A stretch of 45,394 nt of DNA, from NCBI GenBank assembly GCA_020436165.1, contig JAGQYI010000070.1, forward strand, positions 1 through 45,394, read 5' to 3'. Position numbers and translations under genes: made by a program. How positions within the stretch are numbered: the first letter of the stretch is position 1; each line of letters starts with the position of its first letter. Below, piece by piece: positions 34,699 through 42,197 of this stretch. This DNA comes from Cyclobacteriaceae bacterium (GTDB taxonomy: Bacteria > Bacteroidota > Bacteroidia > Cytophagales > Cyclobacteriaceae). A model generated the notes under the pieces. It searched no databases. It was not told the origin of the DNA and was given only the letters and a program-made list of their open reading frames with translations.

Positions 34699-34744
34699 AG
34701 AAGAGTATAACTATATAATAGAAGAGATGAAAAAATTAGAATAA
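34691..34744 (+). pseudogene. possible toxin C-terminal tail
   Basis: A short frame reading KFEEEYNYIIEEMKKLE-stop directly after the copy B junction, in a different frame from the signal-peptide remnant. The stop is 1 nt before the ATG of the membrane protein at 34746, the spacing expected of a toxin-immunity pair. No catalytic part remains. Confidence 0.45.
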
Positions 34745-34745
34745 C

Positions 34746-35273
34746 ATGACAATAGGAGCAACTCCAGTAACACCATTTTTAGGTGGCTTTGGTGGAATAG
34801 TTATTTATTTGGCTTTACAGCTATCGCAGCCATTTTTAGTAAGCTTTGAAAGAATTAATGGAATTCTAATAAAAAGCGAAATTCTTTCAGATAGGTCTAA
34901 GTATGACTTTAACTATCTGGCATTGTGGCTAAAAGGAGATAATAAGCCATTTATCAATCAGTATCCAAGGGATTATAAAAACCTAGTAGTCAATATTGAT
35001 AATTTAATGGGGCATGACATTACAATATGGTATGATAATAATCGTGAAATACACCAATTGGTTAGCAATGGAATTGCCATAATGGATTACCATTGGTTCG
35101 CCCCCATCTTTTTAATTATTCTGGCAATTGGTTTGTTTTTCCATATCTACGCATTTAAAGAAACTAAAAGCAAGACAACAAATATTAACACCTATTGGAA
35201 TATGTGGGAATACGTTTTTGGGAAAAAGGTGCCTATTATGAAATACAATAATAAGCCTTATAACCTCAACTAG
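34746..35273 (+). CDS. small membrane protein, candidate orphan immunity protein
   Basis: 175 residues, unrecognised. An N-terminal hydrophobic Gly-rich segment (FLGGFGGIVIYLALQLSQPFLVSF) and a second membrane helix at ~115-135 (WFAPIFLIILAIGLFFHIYAF) flank a ~75-residue middle domain (SDRSKYDFNYLALWLKGDN ... HDITIWYDNN). A two-helix topology with the middle domain on one side fits membrane-anchored immunity proteins, but also other small membrane proteins. It follows a probable toxin tail by 1 nt and ends with TAG contributed by the next REP repeat (AACTAGCGC), so its native 3' end may have been trimmed. Low GC like the other cassettes. Confidence 0.5.
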   Translation: MTIGATPVTPFLGGFGGIVIYLALQLSQPFLVSFERINGILIKSEILSDRSKYDFNYLALWLKGDNKPFINQYPRDYKNLVVNIDNLMGHDITIWYDNNREIHQLVSNGIAIMDYHWFAPIFLIILAIGLFFHIYAFKETKSKTTNINTYWNMWEYVFGKKVPIMKYNNKPYNLN

Positions 35274-35425
35274 CGCAAGTCTTCGTGACTTGTGCTTTAA
35301 AAATGAAACGAAAGTCTTTGACTTGGCAAAATGAAAAAAAGAATGAATAAAAAGATTAAATAAAGTATAGAAAGTAAAGGCACAAGTTACTTATGGTGCA
35401 CGCGTAAAATACGCGCGCTAGTTGA
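35267..35425. repeat. REP family III inverted unit
   Basis: CAACTAGCGC (35267-35276) and GCGCTAGTTG (35416-35425) are exact inverted copies. Inside are the short-loop hairpin at 35273-35295 and the reverse element starting GGCACAAGTT at 35379 with a GTGCACGCGTAAAATACGCGCGC loop. A decayed relative of the whole unit is at 40501-40670. Confidence 0.78.
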
Positions 35426-35498
35426 GCACTATATATATAGCAGTGCAAGAGATTATGCGGGAATTAATGGATTATTAGATATAGAATTTATAGAATGA
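35424..35498 (+). pseudogene. 3' remnant of a third RAYT transposase
   Basis: The frame reading IYSSARDYAGINGLLDIEFIE-stop matches the C-terminus of RAYT proteins, compare YSSARDYEDRKGLIDI in the intact gene at 1601-2152. The HUH and tyrosine parts are missing. It directly follows a family III REP, so it is probably all that is left of the enzyme that spread this REP family. Confidence 0.75.
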
Positions 35499-35532
35499 AA
35501 ACACAAGTCAAAGACTTATGGTTTAGTGAAAA

Positions 35533-35583
35533 GGCACAAGTTACGCTACGCCTGCCTGCCCCAGGCATGGCTAAACTTGCGCC
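35533..35583 (-). repeat. REP hairpin, family III, long-loop inverted form
   Basis: Same element as 21576-21626 with one difference in the inner loop (CTGCCCCAGGCA). It is immediately followed by the toxin tail at 35592. A short palindrome CACAAGTCaaAGACTTaTG precedes it at 35502-35520. Confidence 0.8.
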
Positions 35584-35591
35584 AGTTGGGG

Positions 35592-35674
35592 AAAATAGTG
35601 TTGCATTGTTTGAACATTTAGCAACAAAATATAATGTTCCCATAAAAGTAGAATTAGTACCATGGACACCTTAA
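35592..35674 (+). pseudogene. C-terminal tail of a lost toxin
   Basis: Open frame starting at the REP border and reading ENSVALFEHLATKYNVPIKV, then ELVPWTP-stop. It has no start codon of its own and is too regular (helix, strand, end) to be random; it looks like the last ~27 residues of an alpha/beta enzyme domain, as in nuclease or deaminase tips. Its stop overlaps the next gene by 13 nt, the arrangement of a toxin with its immunity gene. Confidence 0.65.
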
Positions 35675-36096
35675 GCAAAGAAACAACATTATACGTGTAT
35701 AATGAAAATGGAATTGTACCTAATGATGATTTGAGCAATTTCAGCAATGATATACGAGAAAAGTCGAGATATAAAATTGAAATTCAAAACAAAAATGATA
35801 TTGATACAAACAGTACTATTTTCAAGAAACTTTCTACAAAAGGGCTTGAGTTCATCATTTATGATTATGGTTATGTAATGAAAATTGAAGGAGAGATGGT
35901 TAAAGTCATTTTGTTCCTGATTGAATTAGATAATGTTATCCCTAAAAACATCGAGTTCTTCGTAAGCCCAACACAAGCTGTCCAAAATAATGAAGATTAT
36001 AAATATCCAAGAGGTTCAGATGTGAAAGATGTAAGCTTGTTTCTAGATAAAATATTTAACAACAATAATTATTCAGATTCAATAAGAAATCTTTAA
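35662..36096 (+). CDS. candidate orphan immunity protein
   Basis: 144 residues, cytoplasmic (no signal peptide or membrane helix), acidic. The sequence starts MDTLSKETTLYVYNENG and has a strand-helix-strand pattern (LEFIIYDYGYVMKIEGEMVKVILFLIE; FFVSPTQAVQNNEDY). No family recognised. The ATG lies inside the tail frame of the preceding toxin remnant (13-nt overlap), and the gene is boxed in by REP elements on both sides. The overlap with a toxin tail is the main reason for the immunity call. Confidence 0.6.
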   Translation: MDTLSKETTLYVYNENGIVPNDDLSNFSNDIREKSRYKIEIQNKNDIDTNSTIFKKLSTKGLEFIIYDYGYVMKIEGEMVKVILFLIELDNVIPKNIEFFVSPTQAVQNNEDYKYPRGSDVKDVSLFLDKIFNNNNYSDSIRNL

Positions 36097-36110
36097 ATGT
36101 AAATGTCTTC

Positions 36111-36262
36111 TCAACTAGCGCAAGTCTTTATGACTTGTGCTTTAGTAATGAAAACAGAGTTTAAAACTCATAGCGAATAGAAAAATGAAGCAAAGAAATA
36201 CATAAAACAAAAACCTAAATGAAAAAACGTTTACTTACTTATTTGTTTATGTATGCGGTGGC
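36111..36262 (+). repeat. long direct repeat, copy C
   Basis: Third copy of the block at 22411: REP hairpin 36118-36140, leader, and the first ~44 nt of the 1629-type gene. Homology stops just after GTATGCGGTGGC, earlier than in copy B. Confidence 0.86.
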
Positions 36263-36335
36263 CTTGTATAATTGGCAATGTGCAATTAACATTTTGCAAT
36301 ATGATTCTAGCCCAATACTATTAACCGATAACTAA
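36219..36335 (+). pseudogene. signal-peptide remnant of a third 1629-type gene
   Basis: Starts MKKRLLTYLFMYAVA like the gene at 22519, then runs into unrelated low-complexity sequence (YNWQCAINILQYDSS) and stops in a heptamer-like stretch. It marks the right end of the toxin locus. The rest of the gap to the ZIP gene (36336-36355) is empty. Confidence 0.8.
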
Positions 36336-36355
36336 GATCCCTTAACTAATCTCAC

Positions 36356-37099
36356 TTACATCACCATTCCTACCAGTACGGCCACACCTGCTCCCAAAAG
36401 CAGCATCACCAGTTTGCCTATTTTTACATGATGGCCCGGGGCACTTTCAAACACAATAGTTGTTGAAATATACAGAAAGCTACCGCCTACCAAAGCAAAA
36501 AGAATGGTAATTGTCTTGGTCGTAAACAGCTCGGCATCGATAGCATATTGGCTTAGCAAAAGCCCTATGGGCGATGCGAGTGCAAAGAGAATAAGAAAGA
36601 TGATCGGCCACATTTTTTTCTTGTAGTAGCATAGCAATATGGTCATCATGGCAAAAGCCGCTGGCAACTTGTGCAAGCCAATACCAAGCGCCACCGCCAG
36701 GTTATGCTCATGAGCCGGGTTAATATGGGAATGTGTCAACAAGCTGCCCTCCAGAACAGAATGTATGGAAAGCCCTACCAACAAGGAGATGGCCAGGCCT
36801 GCCCTATGGTGATGGTGGTTATCTTTGGAGTGCAAATGCCCATGTTCGGCCCCTGCTGTAAAAAGCTCCAGAATCTGCTGAAGAAAAAATCCTGCCAAAA
36901 CGTAGAGTCCCGTATGACTTATGTTTTCAGAAGAAGAGAATAATTCCGGTAAAATATGGGTAATGGTTATGGAAAAAAGATAAGCGCCAGAGAAAGCCAA
37001 AACCAATGAATAATCTACTCGTTTCTTCTCCGAGTAAAAGAATGCCAAAACGCCACCTAAAAGTGCGCTGCCTAATAGTATCAGTAAGTTAATTGCCAT
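36356..37099 (-). CDS. ZIP family metal transporter
   Basis: 247 residues with about eight membrane helices. Between helices 3 and 4 is a His-rich cytoplasmic loop (AEHGHLHSKDNHHHHR). The metal site motifs of the ZIP family are present: SIHSVLEGSLL in helix 4 and ALGIGLHKLPAAFAMM in helix 5. It should move zinc or another divalent metal across the inner membrane. The start overlaps the 3' end of the upstream apbE-like gene by 11 nt, so both are translated from one mRNA. Confidence 0.92.
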   Translation of the reverse strand: MAINLLILLGSALLGGVLAFFYSEKKRVDYSLVLAFSGAYLFSITITHILPELFSSSENISHTGLYVLAGFFLQQILELFTAGAEHGHLHSKDNHHHHRAGLAISLLVGLSIHSVLEGSLLTHSHINPAHEHNLAVALGIGLHKLPAAFAMMTILLCYYKKKMWPIIFLILFALASPIGLLLSQYAIDAELFTTKTITILFALVGGSFLYISTTIVFESAPGHHVKIGKLVMLLLGAGVAVLVGMVM

Positions 37100-38171
37100 T
37101 CTGAAATAACTCCAGTTTATCTTTCAGCCCATTACTCGCATAGGTGGCAGTGTTTCCATCAGGGGTGCTGTAAATCAAAAAAGCTTCCAGCTCAGGATGA
37201 CTTTCCACAATGGCCCTGGCTTTTTCATGGCCCATTACCATAAAAGCTGTTGCGTATGCATCGGCTGTCATGCAATCTTTCGAAAACACCGAAGCACTTA
37301 AAATAGGGTTGTGTGCCGGATAACCGGTTGCAGGATCAATGGTGTGGGTGTATTTTACACCATCGCGAATCACATAATTAAAGTTGTTGGCCGAAGTGGC
37401 CACGGCTTCATCATCCAAACTAACCGTTGCAATATACGACTGTTTCAACACATCCGAGGCCGGATCTAAAATACCCACTACCCAGGGTTTGCCGTATGCA
37501 TTTGTACCACGCGCATTTACTTCTCCTCCAATTTCAACAAACACATCTTTAATACCCTTCGATTCCAGAAAATTCATTACCAAATCCACTCCCTGGCCTT
37601 TTGCCACCGCACTAAAATCAAGCTCTACACGCTTATCTGTTTTCCAGGCATGTGTGCTATCAAATTGTACCAGGTCAAACCGTGTAAATTCCATCAACGA
37701 GTCTATCAACGTACTGTCCGGGTTCATGCTCTTATCCGGCCCGAAGCCCCAGGCATTTACCAATGGCATCACAGCCGGGTTAAAGGCTCCATGGCTGGTT
37801 TTATAAACCTCGGCACTCTTGCTCAACACAGGATAGAGGTATGGAAGTTCAAACTCTACTGTTGAATCTCTGTTAAACCTGGAAATTTCTGAGTTAGGCC
37901 GGTAGTGGCTTACCGCATCGTTAAACACGTTTAAAATGGAGTCAATAGAAGGCTGAAAATCACGCTGCGCTTTGTCCTTGTATTTGATATTGTAGGCAAT
38001 TGTGCCGAAAGTCTTACCATGAAGCTCAACCAATGGTTTGGGCTTTCTTGCATAATAAACAATGATAAGAACAATGATGAGCAACAGGGGTAACAGCCTT
38101 TTGCGTGAGAACATTTCTTTTGCCACAGACATGCCGCGAAAATACTCTGAATCTGTGAAATTATTAGTCAT
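37089..38171 (-). CDS. apbE: FAD:protein FMN transferase (ApbE family)
   Basis: 360 residues, membrane-anchored by an N-terminal helix ([17 protein letters not shown], ~25-41) with the enzyme domain in the periplasm. It attaches FMN from FAD to a Thr/Ser of target flavoproteins. Motifs: [61 protein letters not shown] and the C-terminal [13 protein letters not shown], which includes the metal-binding Asp/Thr. There is no obvious flavoprotein target (Nqr, Rnf) adjacent; a second ApbE domain is encoded at 43586-44956. It is divergent from ruvB with 33 nt between the start codons. Confidence 0.93.
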   Translation of the reverse strand: MTNNFTDSEYFRGMSVAKEMFSRKRLLPLLLIIVLIIVYYARKPKPLVELHGKTFGTIAYNIKYKDKAQRDFQPSIDSILNVFNDAVSHYRPNSEISRFNRDSTVEFELPYLYPVLSKSAEVYKTSHGAFNPAVMPLVNAWGFGPDKSMNPDSTLIDSLMEFTRFDLVQFDSTHAWKTDKRVELDFSAVAKGQGVDLVMNFLESKGIKDVFVEIGGEVNARGTNAYGKPWVVGILDPASDVLKQSYIATVSLDDEAVATSANNFNYVIRDGVKYTHTIDPATGYPAHNPILSASVFSKDCMTADAYATAFMVMGHEKARAIVESHPELEAFLIYSTPDGNTATYASNGLKDKLELFQNGN

Positions 38172-38204
38172 CTGCCTATTTTAGTAGAAATTCTAAGTGG
38201 ACCT

Positions 38205-39236
38205 ATGCGAGAAGATTACTTAAGTGGTGAACGTTCGGACCTTAACCCCGAAGAACAGGAGTTTGAGAAAGCACTGCGTCCGCTATCGTTTCAAGATTTT
38301 ACCGGCCAAAGTAAAGTGGTAGAAAACATTCGTGTTTTTGTACAGGCTGCACGCAAACGAGGCGAAGCTTTAGACCATGTGCTATTGCATGGACCTCCCG
38401 GTTTGGGCAAAACCACCCTTTCGCATATTATAGCCAACGAGCTTAGCACCAACATTAAAACCACCTCCGGCCCTGTACTGGATAAGCCCGGTGACCTGGC
38501 CGGATTGCTTACTAACCTGGAAGAGCACGATGTGCTTTTTATTGACGAAATCCATCGGCTCAACCCAGTTGTGGAAGAGTATTTGTACTCTGCCATGGAA
38601 GATTTTAAGATCGATATTATGCTGGATTCTGGCCCTAGTGCACGTTCCGTGCAGTTGTCGTTGGCGCCATTTACACTGGTTGGAGCCACTACCCGATCGG
38701 GCCTGCTCACGGCTCCTCTACGCGCCAGGTTTGGCATCAATGCCCGGTTAGAGTACTACGATTCCGGTTTGCTCACTTCTATCGTTAAGCGGTCTGCCAA
38801 TATTTTAAAAACAGACATTGAAGAAAATGCGGCCCTGGAAATTGCCCGCAGAAGCCGGGGCACCCCGCGTATAGCCAACAACCTGCTGCGCAGAACCCGC
38901 GATTTTGCCGACATAAAAGGAGATGGTACCATTACGCTACCAATAGCCGAAATGGCCCTCCAGGCCCTCGACATCGACCAGCATGGACTGGACGAAATGG
39001 ACATTCGCATTTTGTCTACCATTATAGAAAAGTTTAAAGGTGGCCCTGTGGGCATTTCTACCATTGCTACTGCTTGTGGCGAGGAAGCCGAAACCATTGA
39101 AGAGGTGTATGAACCATTCCTGATCCAGGAAGGGTTTATTAAACGCACTTCGCGTGGAAGAGAAGCCACCGAGCTGGCCTATAAGCATTTAAAAATTGTG
39201 CCCCCATCGAAGAATATGGGGTTGTTTGATTCTTAA
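38205..39236 (+). CDS. ruvB: Holliday junction branch migration helicase RuvB
   Basis: 343 residues. AAA+ motor that drives branch migration together with RuvA. Walker [14 protein letters not shown] (about residues 62-74), Walker [11 protein letters not shown], sensor 1 GATTRSGLL, arginine finger region PLRARFGI, sensor 2 region [15 protein letters not shown], and the C-terminal winged helix ([19 protein letters not shown]). Length is complete. No ruvA or ruvC is adjacent, as is usual in Bacteroidota. Confidence 0.98.
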   Translation: MREDYLSGERSDLNPEEQEFEKALRPLSFQDFTGQSKVVENIRVFVQAARKRGEALDHVLLHGPPGLGKTTLSHIIANELSTNIKTTSGPVLDKPGDLAGLLTNLEEHDVLFIDEIHRLNPVVEEYLYSAMEDFKIDIMLDSGPSARSVQLSLAPFTLVGATTRSGLLTAPLRARFGINARLEYYDSGLLTSIVKRSANILKTDIEENAALEIARRSRGTPRIANNLLRRTRDFADIKGDGTITLPIAEMALQALDIDQHGLDEMDIRILSTIIEKFKGGPVGISTIATACGEEAETIEEVYEPFLIQEGFIKRTSRGREATELAYKHLKIVPPSKNMGLFDS

Positions 39237-39273
39237 AAGTGAGTCTAAAAGCCCGCACTTGTTGCGGAATCTG

Positions 39274-39301
39274 AAACTAGGTGTAGTTTGCAACTACACC
39301 T
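39274..39301 (+). repeat. REP hairpin, family II, left copy
   Basis: Perfect palindrome AGGTGTAGTT-TGC-AACTACACCT (39279-39301) preceded by AAACT. It is exactly inverted relative to the copy at 39861-39888 and together they frame the broken RAYT gene. Confidence 0.9.
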
Positions 39302-39327
39302 AAATATCTTAACTATCTTTATAAATC

Positions 39328-39844
39328 ATGGGGTCAGCATATCAAATTCAGGATCAGGGTGGTTTATATTTTTTTACATTTCAGGTAGTAGGCTGGGGTG
39401 ATATTTTTCGCGAAAGGTTTACAGAGATATAATTTTAGATAGCTTTTCATATTGCAGAGAAGAAAAAGGAATGGAACTGTTTGCTTATGTGATAATGACC
39501 AACCATGTTCACTGCATTTTGAGAAGTAAAATAGAACAGCTGTCTGATCTTGTTAGGGATTTTAAAAGGTATACGTCAAAACAAGTGCTAAAAGAGGTAG
39601 CAACTAACCCAAAAGAAAGTAGAAGAGGCTGGTTGGAGATGGTTTTTGAGTATCATGCTAAATACAATAAACGAGTAGATAAAAAGCAATTATGGACACA
39701 TGAAAATCATGCGGTTGAATTATCTACAAATGAAATGATTGATTCAAGAGTAGATTACATACATGAAAACCCTGTAAAAGCAGGATGGTAGAAAAACCTG
39801 AAGATTATTTATATTCGAGTGCAAGGAATGAACCCGTTGATTGA
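39328..39844 (+). pseudogene. frameshifted RAYT transposase
   Basis: A RAYT gene with two single-base losses. The first frame reads YFFTFQVVGWGDIF and then hits a stop after a T-run at 39404-39408; one extra T restores RDIILDSFSYCREEKG. The middle part is intact, with the HUH motif MTNHVHCIL and the tyrosine motif RVDYIHENPVKAGW. A missing G at about 39787 then brings an early stop; restoring it gives the usual tail EKPEDYLYSSARNEPVD. As it stands the enzyme cannot be made. It is flanked by family II REP hairpins in inverted orientation. A sequencing error is an alternative for either shift, but two in one gene favour real decay. Confidence 0.85.
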
Positions 39845-39860
39845 AGTTGATTTCATATAA

Positions 39861-39888
39861 AGGTGTAGTTGCAAACTACACCTAGTTT
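39861..39888 (-). repeat. REP hairpin, family II, right copy
   Basis: Exact reverse complement of 39274-39301, including the AAACT extension. Confidence 0.9.
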
Positions 39889-39972
39889 GGGACGAAGACA
39901 TTCGTAGATGTTATGGAAAATTCAAATATGATCATTCAAGCTGTTCATGAGTCAATTCCTCAAGAATGTTAA
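39886..39972 (+). pseudogene. possible gene tail behind the REP border
   Basis: A frame open from the REP border reads FGTKTFVDVMENSNMIIQ, then AVHESIPQEC-stop, ending 9 nt before the ATG of the next gene. The layout (tail without a start, then a small gene) is the same as at 35592-35674. It may also be a 19-residue random ORF starting at ATG 39913. Confidence 0.35.
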
Positions 39973-39981
39973 AACAAAACA

Positions 39982-40500
39982 ATGCTAACTTTAAAAGTAT
40001 ATACTAGTAAAACGTATTTAAGCTTTCTTCCCTATATATTCCTTATATTAAGTATAATCTGGTTTTTCTTTTTTATTGATACGGAAGTCAAAGAGCTTAG
40101 ATATATTGGTTATTTCTTGATTTTTTTATTTATAGCATTTCTAATAATTTATTTATTTAGATTAAGAAAATCTACTTTAATTATTTCCAATGAATCCATA
40201 ACTCATATTGTTAAAAAGAATATTTTGGAATATCAAGTTGAAAACATTGAAAATATAAAAGTGTTTTATGGGTCATATTTTGGAGAATTTAGACCCATAA
40301 CATTTACGTTTTCAGGAGGTATGGATAATTTTATTTCATTTGTTTATAAAGATGAAAGGGTTCATTTGCAGTACAGACTCATTCATTCAGATATTGAAGA
40401 ACTGAACAAAATTTTTAATTACTGGAGACATAAGAATATAAAGTTTACTCTGATTGATAATAAGAAAAACATAATTCAAAATATCCCATTACCATACTAG
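39982..40500 (+). CDS. hypothetical two-helix membrane protein
   Basis: 172 residues, very AT-rich. Two membrane helices near the N-terminus (YLSFLPYIFLILSIIWFFFF and IGYFLIFLFIAFLIIYLFRL) are followed by a ~105-residue cytoplasmic domain with a strand-rich start (KSTLIISNESITHIVKKN, ENIKVFYGSYFG), reminiscent of bacterial PH-like domains. No family assigned. It lies between the broken RAYT and a decayed family III REP block, a genomic setting like that of the candidate immunity genes at 34.7 and 35.7 kb, so an orphan immunity role is possible but unproven. Confidence 0.5.
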   Translation: MLTLKVYTSKTYLSFLPYIFLILSIIWFFFFIDTEVKELRYIGYFLIFLFIAFLIIYLFRLRKSTLIISNESITHIVKKNILEYQVENIENIKVFYGSYFGEFRPITFTFSGGMDNFISFVYKDERVHLQYRLIHSDIEELNKIFNYWRHKNIKFTLIDNKKNIIQNIPLPY

Positions 40501-40670
40501 CCCCCAGTTAGAGCATTCTATGATAAAAACAAGTTAATTGTGTGCTTTAAAAATGAAAACAAAGTTTTTTAAGTTAGTAAAATAAAAAAAGAACAAATAG
40601 AAATATTTAGAAAAGGCATAAATTGCTTTTCGTGCACATGTAACATACGTGCGCTAGCTAAGTATAAAAT
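40501..40670. repeat. decayed REP family III unit
   Basis: Recognisable in order: CCCCAGTTAGAGCA, TGTGCTTTAAAAATGAAAAC, AAAGTTTTTTAAGTTAGTAAAAT, AAAAGGCATAAATTGC and GTGCACATGTAACATACGTGCGC followed by GCTAGCTAAG. This is the same order as at 35267-35425, but with many substitutions. No gene is visible in 40501-40743. Confidence 0.65.
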
Positions 40671-40743
40671 TTGAAGCTTTAGTCTATGACAAATAGAAAA
40701 AAGATAAGCGACCCAACAATATCAAATTTATTATCTTTACCTT

Positions 40744-40953
40744 ATGACAATTGAACAACGAAAATTGGAACTAATTACCTGGATAACCGGTATTCAAAGT
40801 GAAGATGTCATTAAAAGCATTGAGAATTTCCGTAATAACCCCAATTATAAGGTTCCAGATACAATACTCGAACTTGTTCTTGAATCCAGTTCCGCCAAAC
40901 TGGAAGATTGTACTGAACACACAAGCGCCCGTGAACTTCTGGGTCGTAAATGA
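40744..40953 (+). CDS. antitoxin of a RelE/ParE-type module
   Basis: 69 residues, helical and charged (MTIEQRKLELITWITGIQ, then SEDVIKSIENF). It shows the pattern of the small antitoxins of this type in Bacteroidota (early QRKLELI segment, acidic tail). It overlaps the toxin gene by four bases (ATGA). Antitoxins of this kind bind the toxin and repress their own operon; the DNA-binding site is not identified. Confidence 0.75.
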   Translation: MTIEQRKLELITWITGIQSEDVIKSIENFRNNPNYKVPDTILELVLESSSAKLEDCTEHTSARELLGRK

Positions 40954-41252
40954 AAGCCGTTTGGACTCCTTTGGGCCTCAAATCTCTTGAGGCGGCAACC
41001 AGTTTTATTGAAGAACAATGGGGCGAAGCTGTAGCAAACACTTTTCTCGACCAGTTTGATAAACGTATAGAACAACTGAAAAGAGCCACTCACATTGGTC
41101 CTACCTATGAACAAACAAAATTTCGACAACTACTTATTCATCCGTTGGTAACGCTCTACTACGAACTAAAAACCAACCACATAAGTCTCGTTCTTGTCTG
41201 GGCAAATAAACAGGATCCTGAGGAGCTTCGTAAAAGGTTAAAACAGGTGTAA
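40950..41252 (+). CDS. RelE/ParE family toxin
   Basis: 100 residues. It has the ParE/RelE fold pattern: VWTPLGLKSLEAATSFIEEQW, a helical pair (FLDQFDKRIEQLKRATHIG), then RQLLIHPLVTLYYELK and a last strand LVLVWANKQDPEEL. Whether the target is the ribosome (RelE) or gyrase (ParE) cannot be told. It overlaps the antitoxin by ATGA; queG follows after 18 nt on the same strand. Confidence 0.85.
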   Translation: MKAVWTPLGLKSLEAATSFIEEQWGEAVANTFLDQFDKRIEQLKRATHIGPTYEQTKFRQLLIHPLVTLYYELKTNHISLVLVWANKQDPEELRKRLKQV

Positions 41253-41270
41253 ACAAACGCTGGTTCGTAA

Positions 41271-42197
41271 ATGCCCTCTTTTAAAAGCAGCCATACCCAA
41301 TTCATCAAAGCCAAAGCCCACGAACTAGGTTTTCAATCGTGTGGTATTGCTAAAGCCGAATTTCTGGAAGATGTGGCCCCAAAGCTGGAAGAATGGCTCG
41401 CCACCAACCAGCATGGCCAAATGGACTACATGGACAATCATTTTGATAAACGGCTGGATCCCACTCTGCTGGTGCCGGGTGCCAAATCAGTTATTTCGCT
41501 TGCATACAATTATTATCCTGCCAAAGACCTGTCCACAAACGGTTCTTACAAGCTCGCCAAATACGCCTATGGTGAAGACTACCACTTTGTCATCAAAGAC
41601 AAACTAAAGGAACTATTTTCGGCCATTGAAAATGAAGTGGGAGCCGTTGAAGGCCGTGTATTTGTGGATTCTGCCCCTGTAATGGAGCGCCAATGGGCCG
41701 CTCGCAGCGGCCTTGGTTGGTTAGGCAAAAACACCTTGTTGCTCAGCAAACAAAAAGGGAGTTTCTTTTTTCTTGCTGAGATCATCCTTGACCTGGAACT
41801 AGATTATGACACCCCAGCAACAAATCATTGTGGCACTTGTACCAAATGTATAGATGCCTGTCCTACAGAAGCTATTTCCCATGAAGGGTTGGTCAATGCC
41901 AGCCAATGTATTTCATACTTTACCATTGAGCTGAAAGACGAATTGCCAGCCTCCGTAAAGGGCCAATTCGAAGATTGGATGTTTGGCTGCGACATTTGCC
42001 AGGATGTATGCCCCTGGAACCGCTTTTCGGTGGCCCATTCGGAACCACGCTTTACACCCCACCCCGACCTGGCGCACGTAACCAAAGGCGACTGGCAGGA
42101 GCTAACCGAAGAAGTGTTCGGAAAATTATTTAAAAAATCTGCTGTAAAGCGAACAAAGTTTACAGGGCTAAAAAGGAATATTAGGTTTCTTACTTAG
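41271..42197 (+). CDS. queG: epoxyqueuosine reductase
   Basis: 308 residues. Last step of queuosine synthesis: reduces epoxyqueuosine in tRNA to queuosine with cobalamin and two [4Fe-4S] clusters. Visible: N-terminal region with FQSCGIAKA, the conserved [20 protein letters not shown] segment with the catalytic Asp just before it (VDSAPV), first cluster [13 protein letters not shown] and second cluster [11 protein letters not shown]. Length is that of the short QueG form without the extra HEAT domain. The last 8 nt overlap the convergent DUF3570 gene. Confidence 0.96.
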   Translation: MPSFKSSHTQFIKAKAHELGFQSCGIAKAEFLEDVAPKLEEWLATNQHGQMDYMDNHFDKRLDPTLLVPGAKSVISLAYNYYPAKDLSTNGSYKLAKYAYGEDYHFVIKDKLKELFSAIENEVGAVEGRVFVDSAPVMERQWAARSGLGWLGKNTLLLSKQKGSFFFLAEIILDLELDYDTPATNHCGTCTKCIDACPTEAISHEGLVNASQCISYFTIELKDELPASVKGQFEDWMFGCDICQDVCPWNRFSVAHSEPRFTPHPDLAHVTKGDWQELTEEVFGKLFKKSAVKRTKFTGLKRNIRFLT

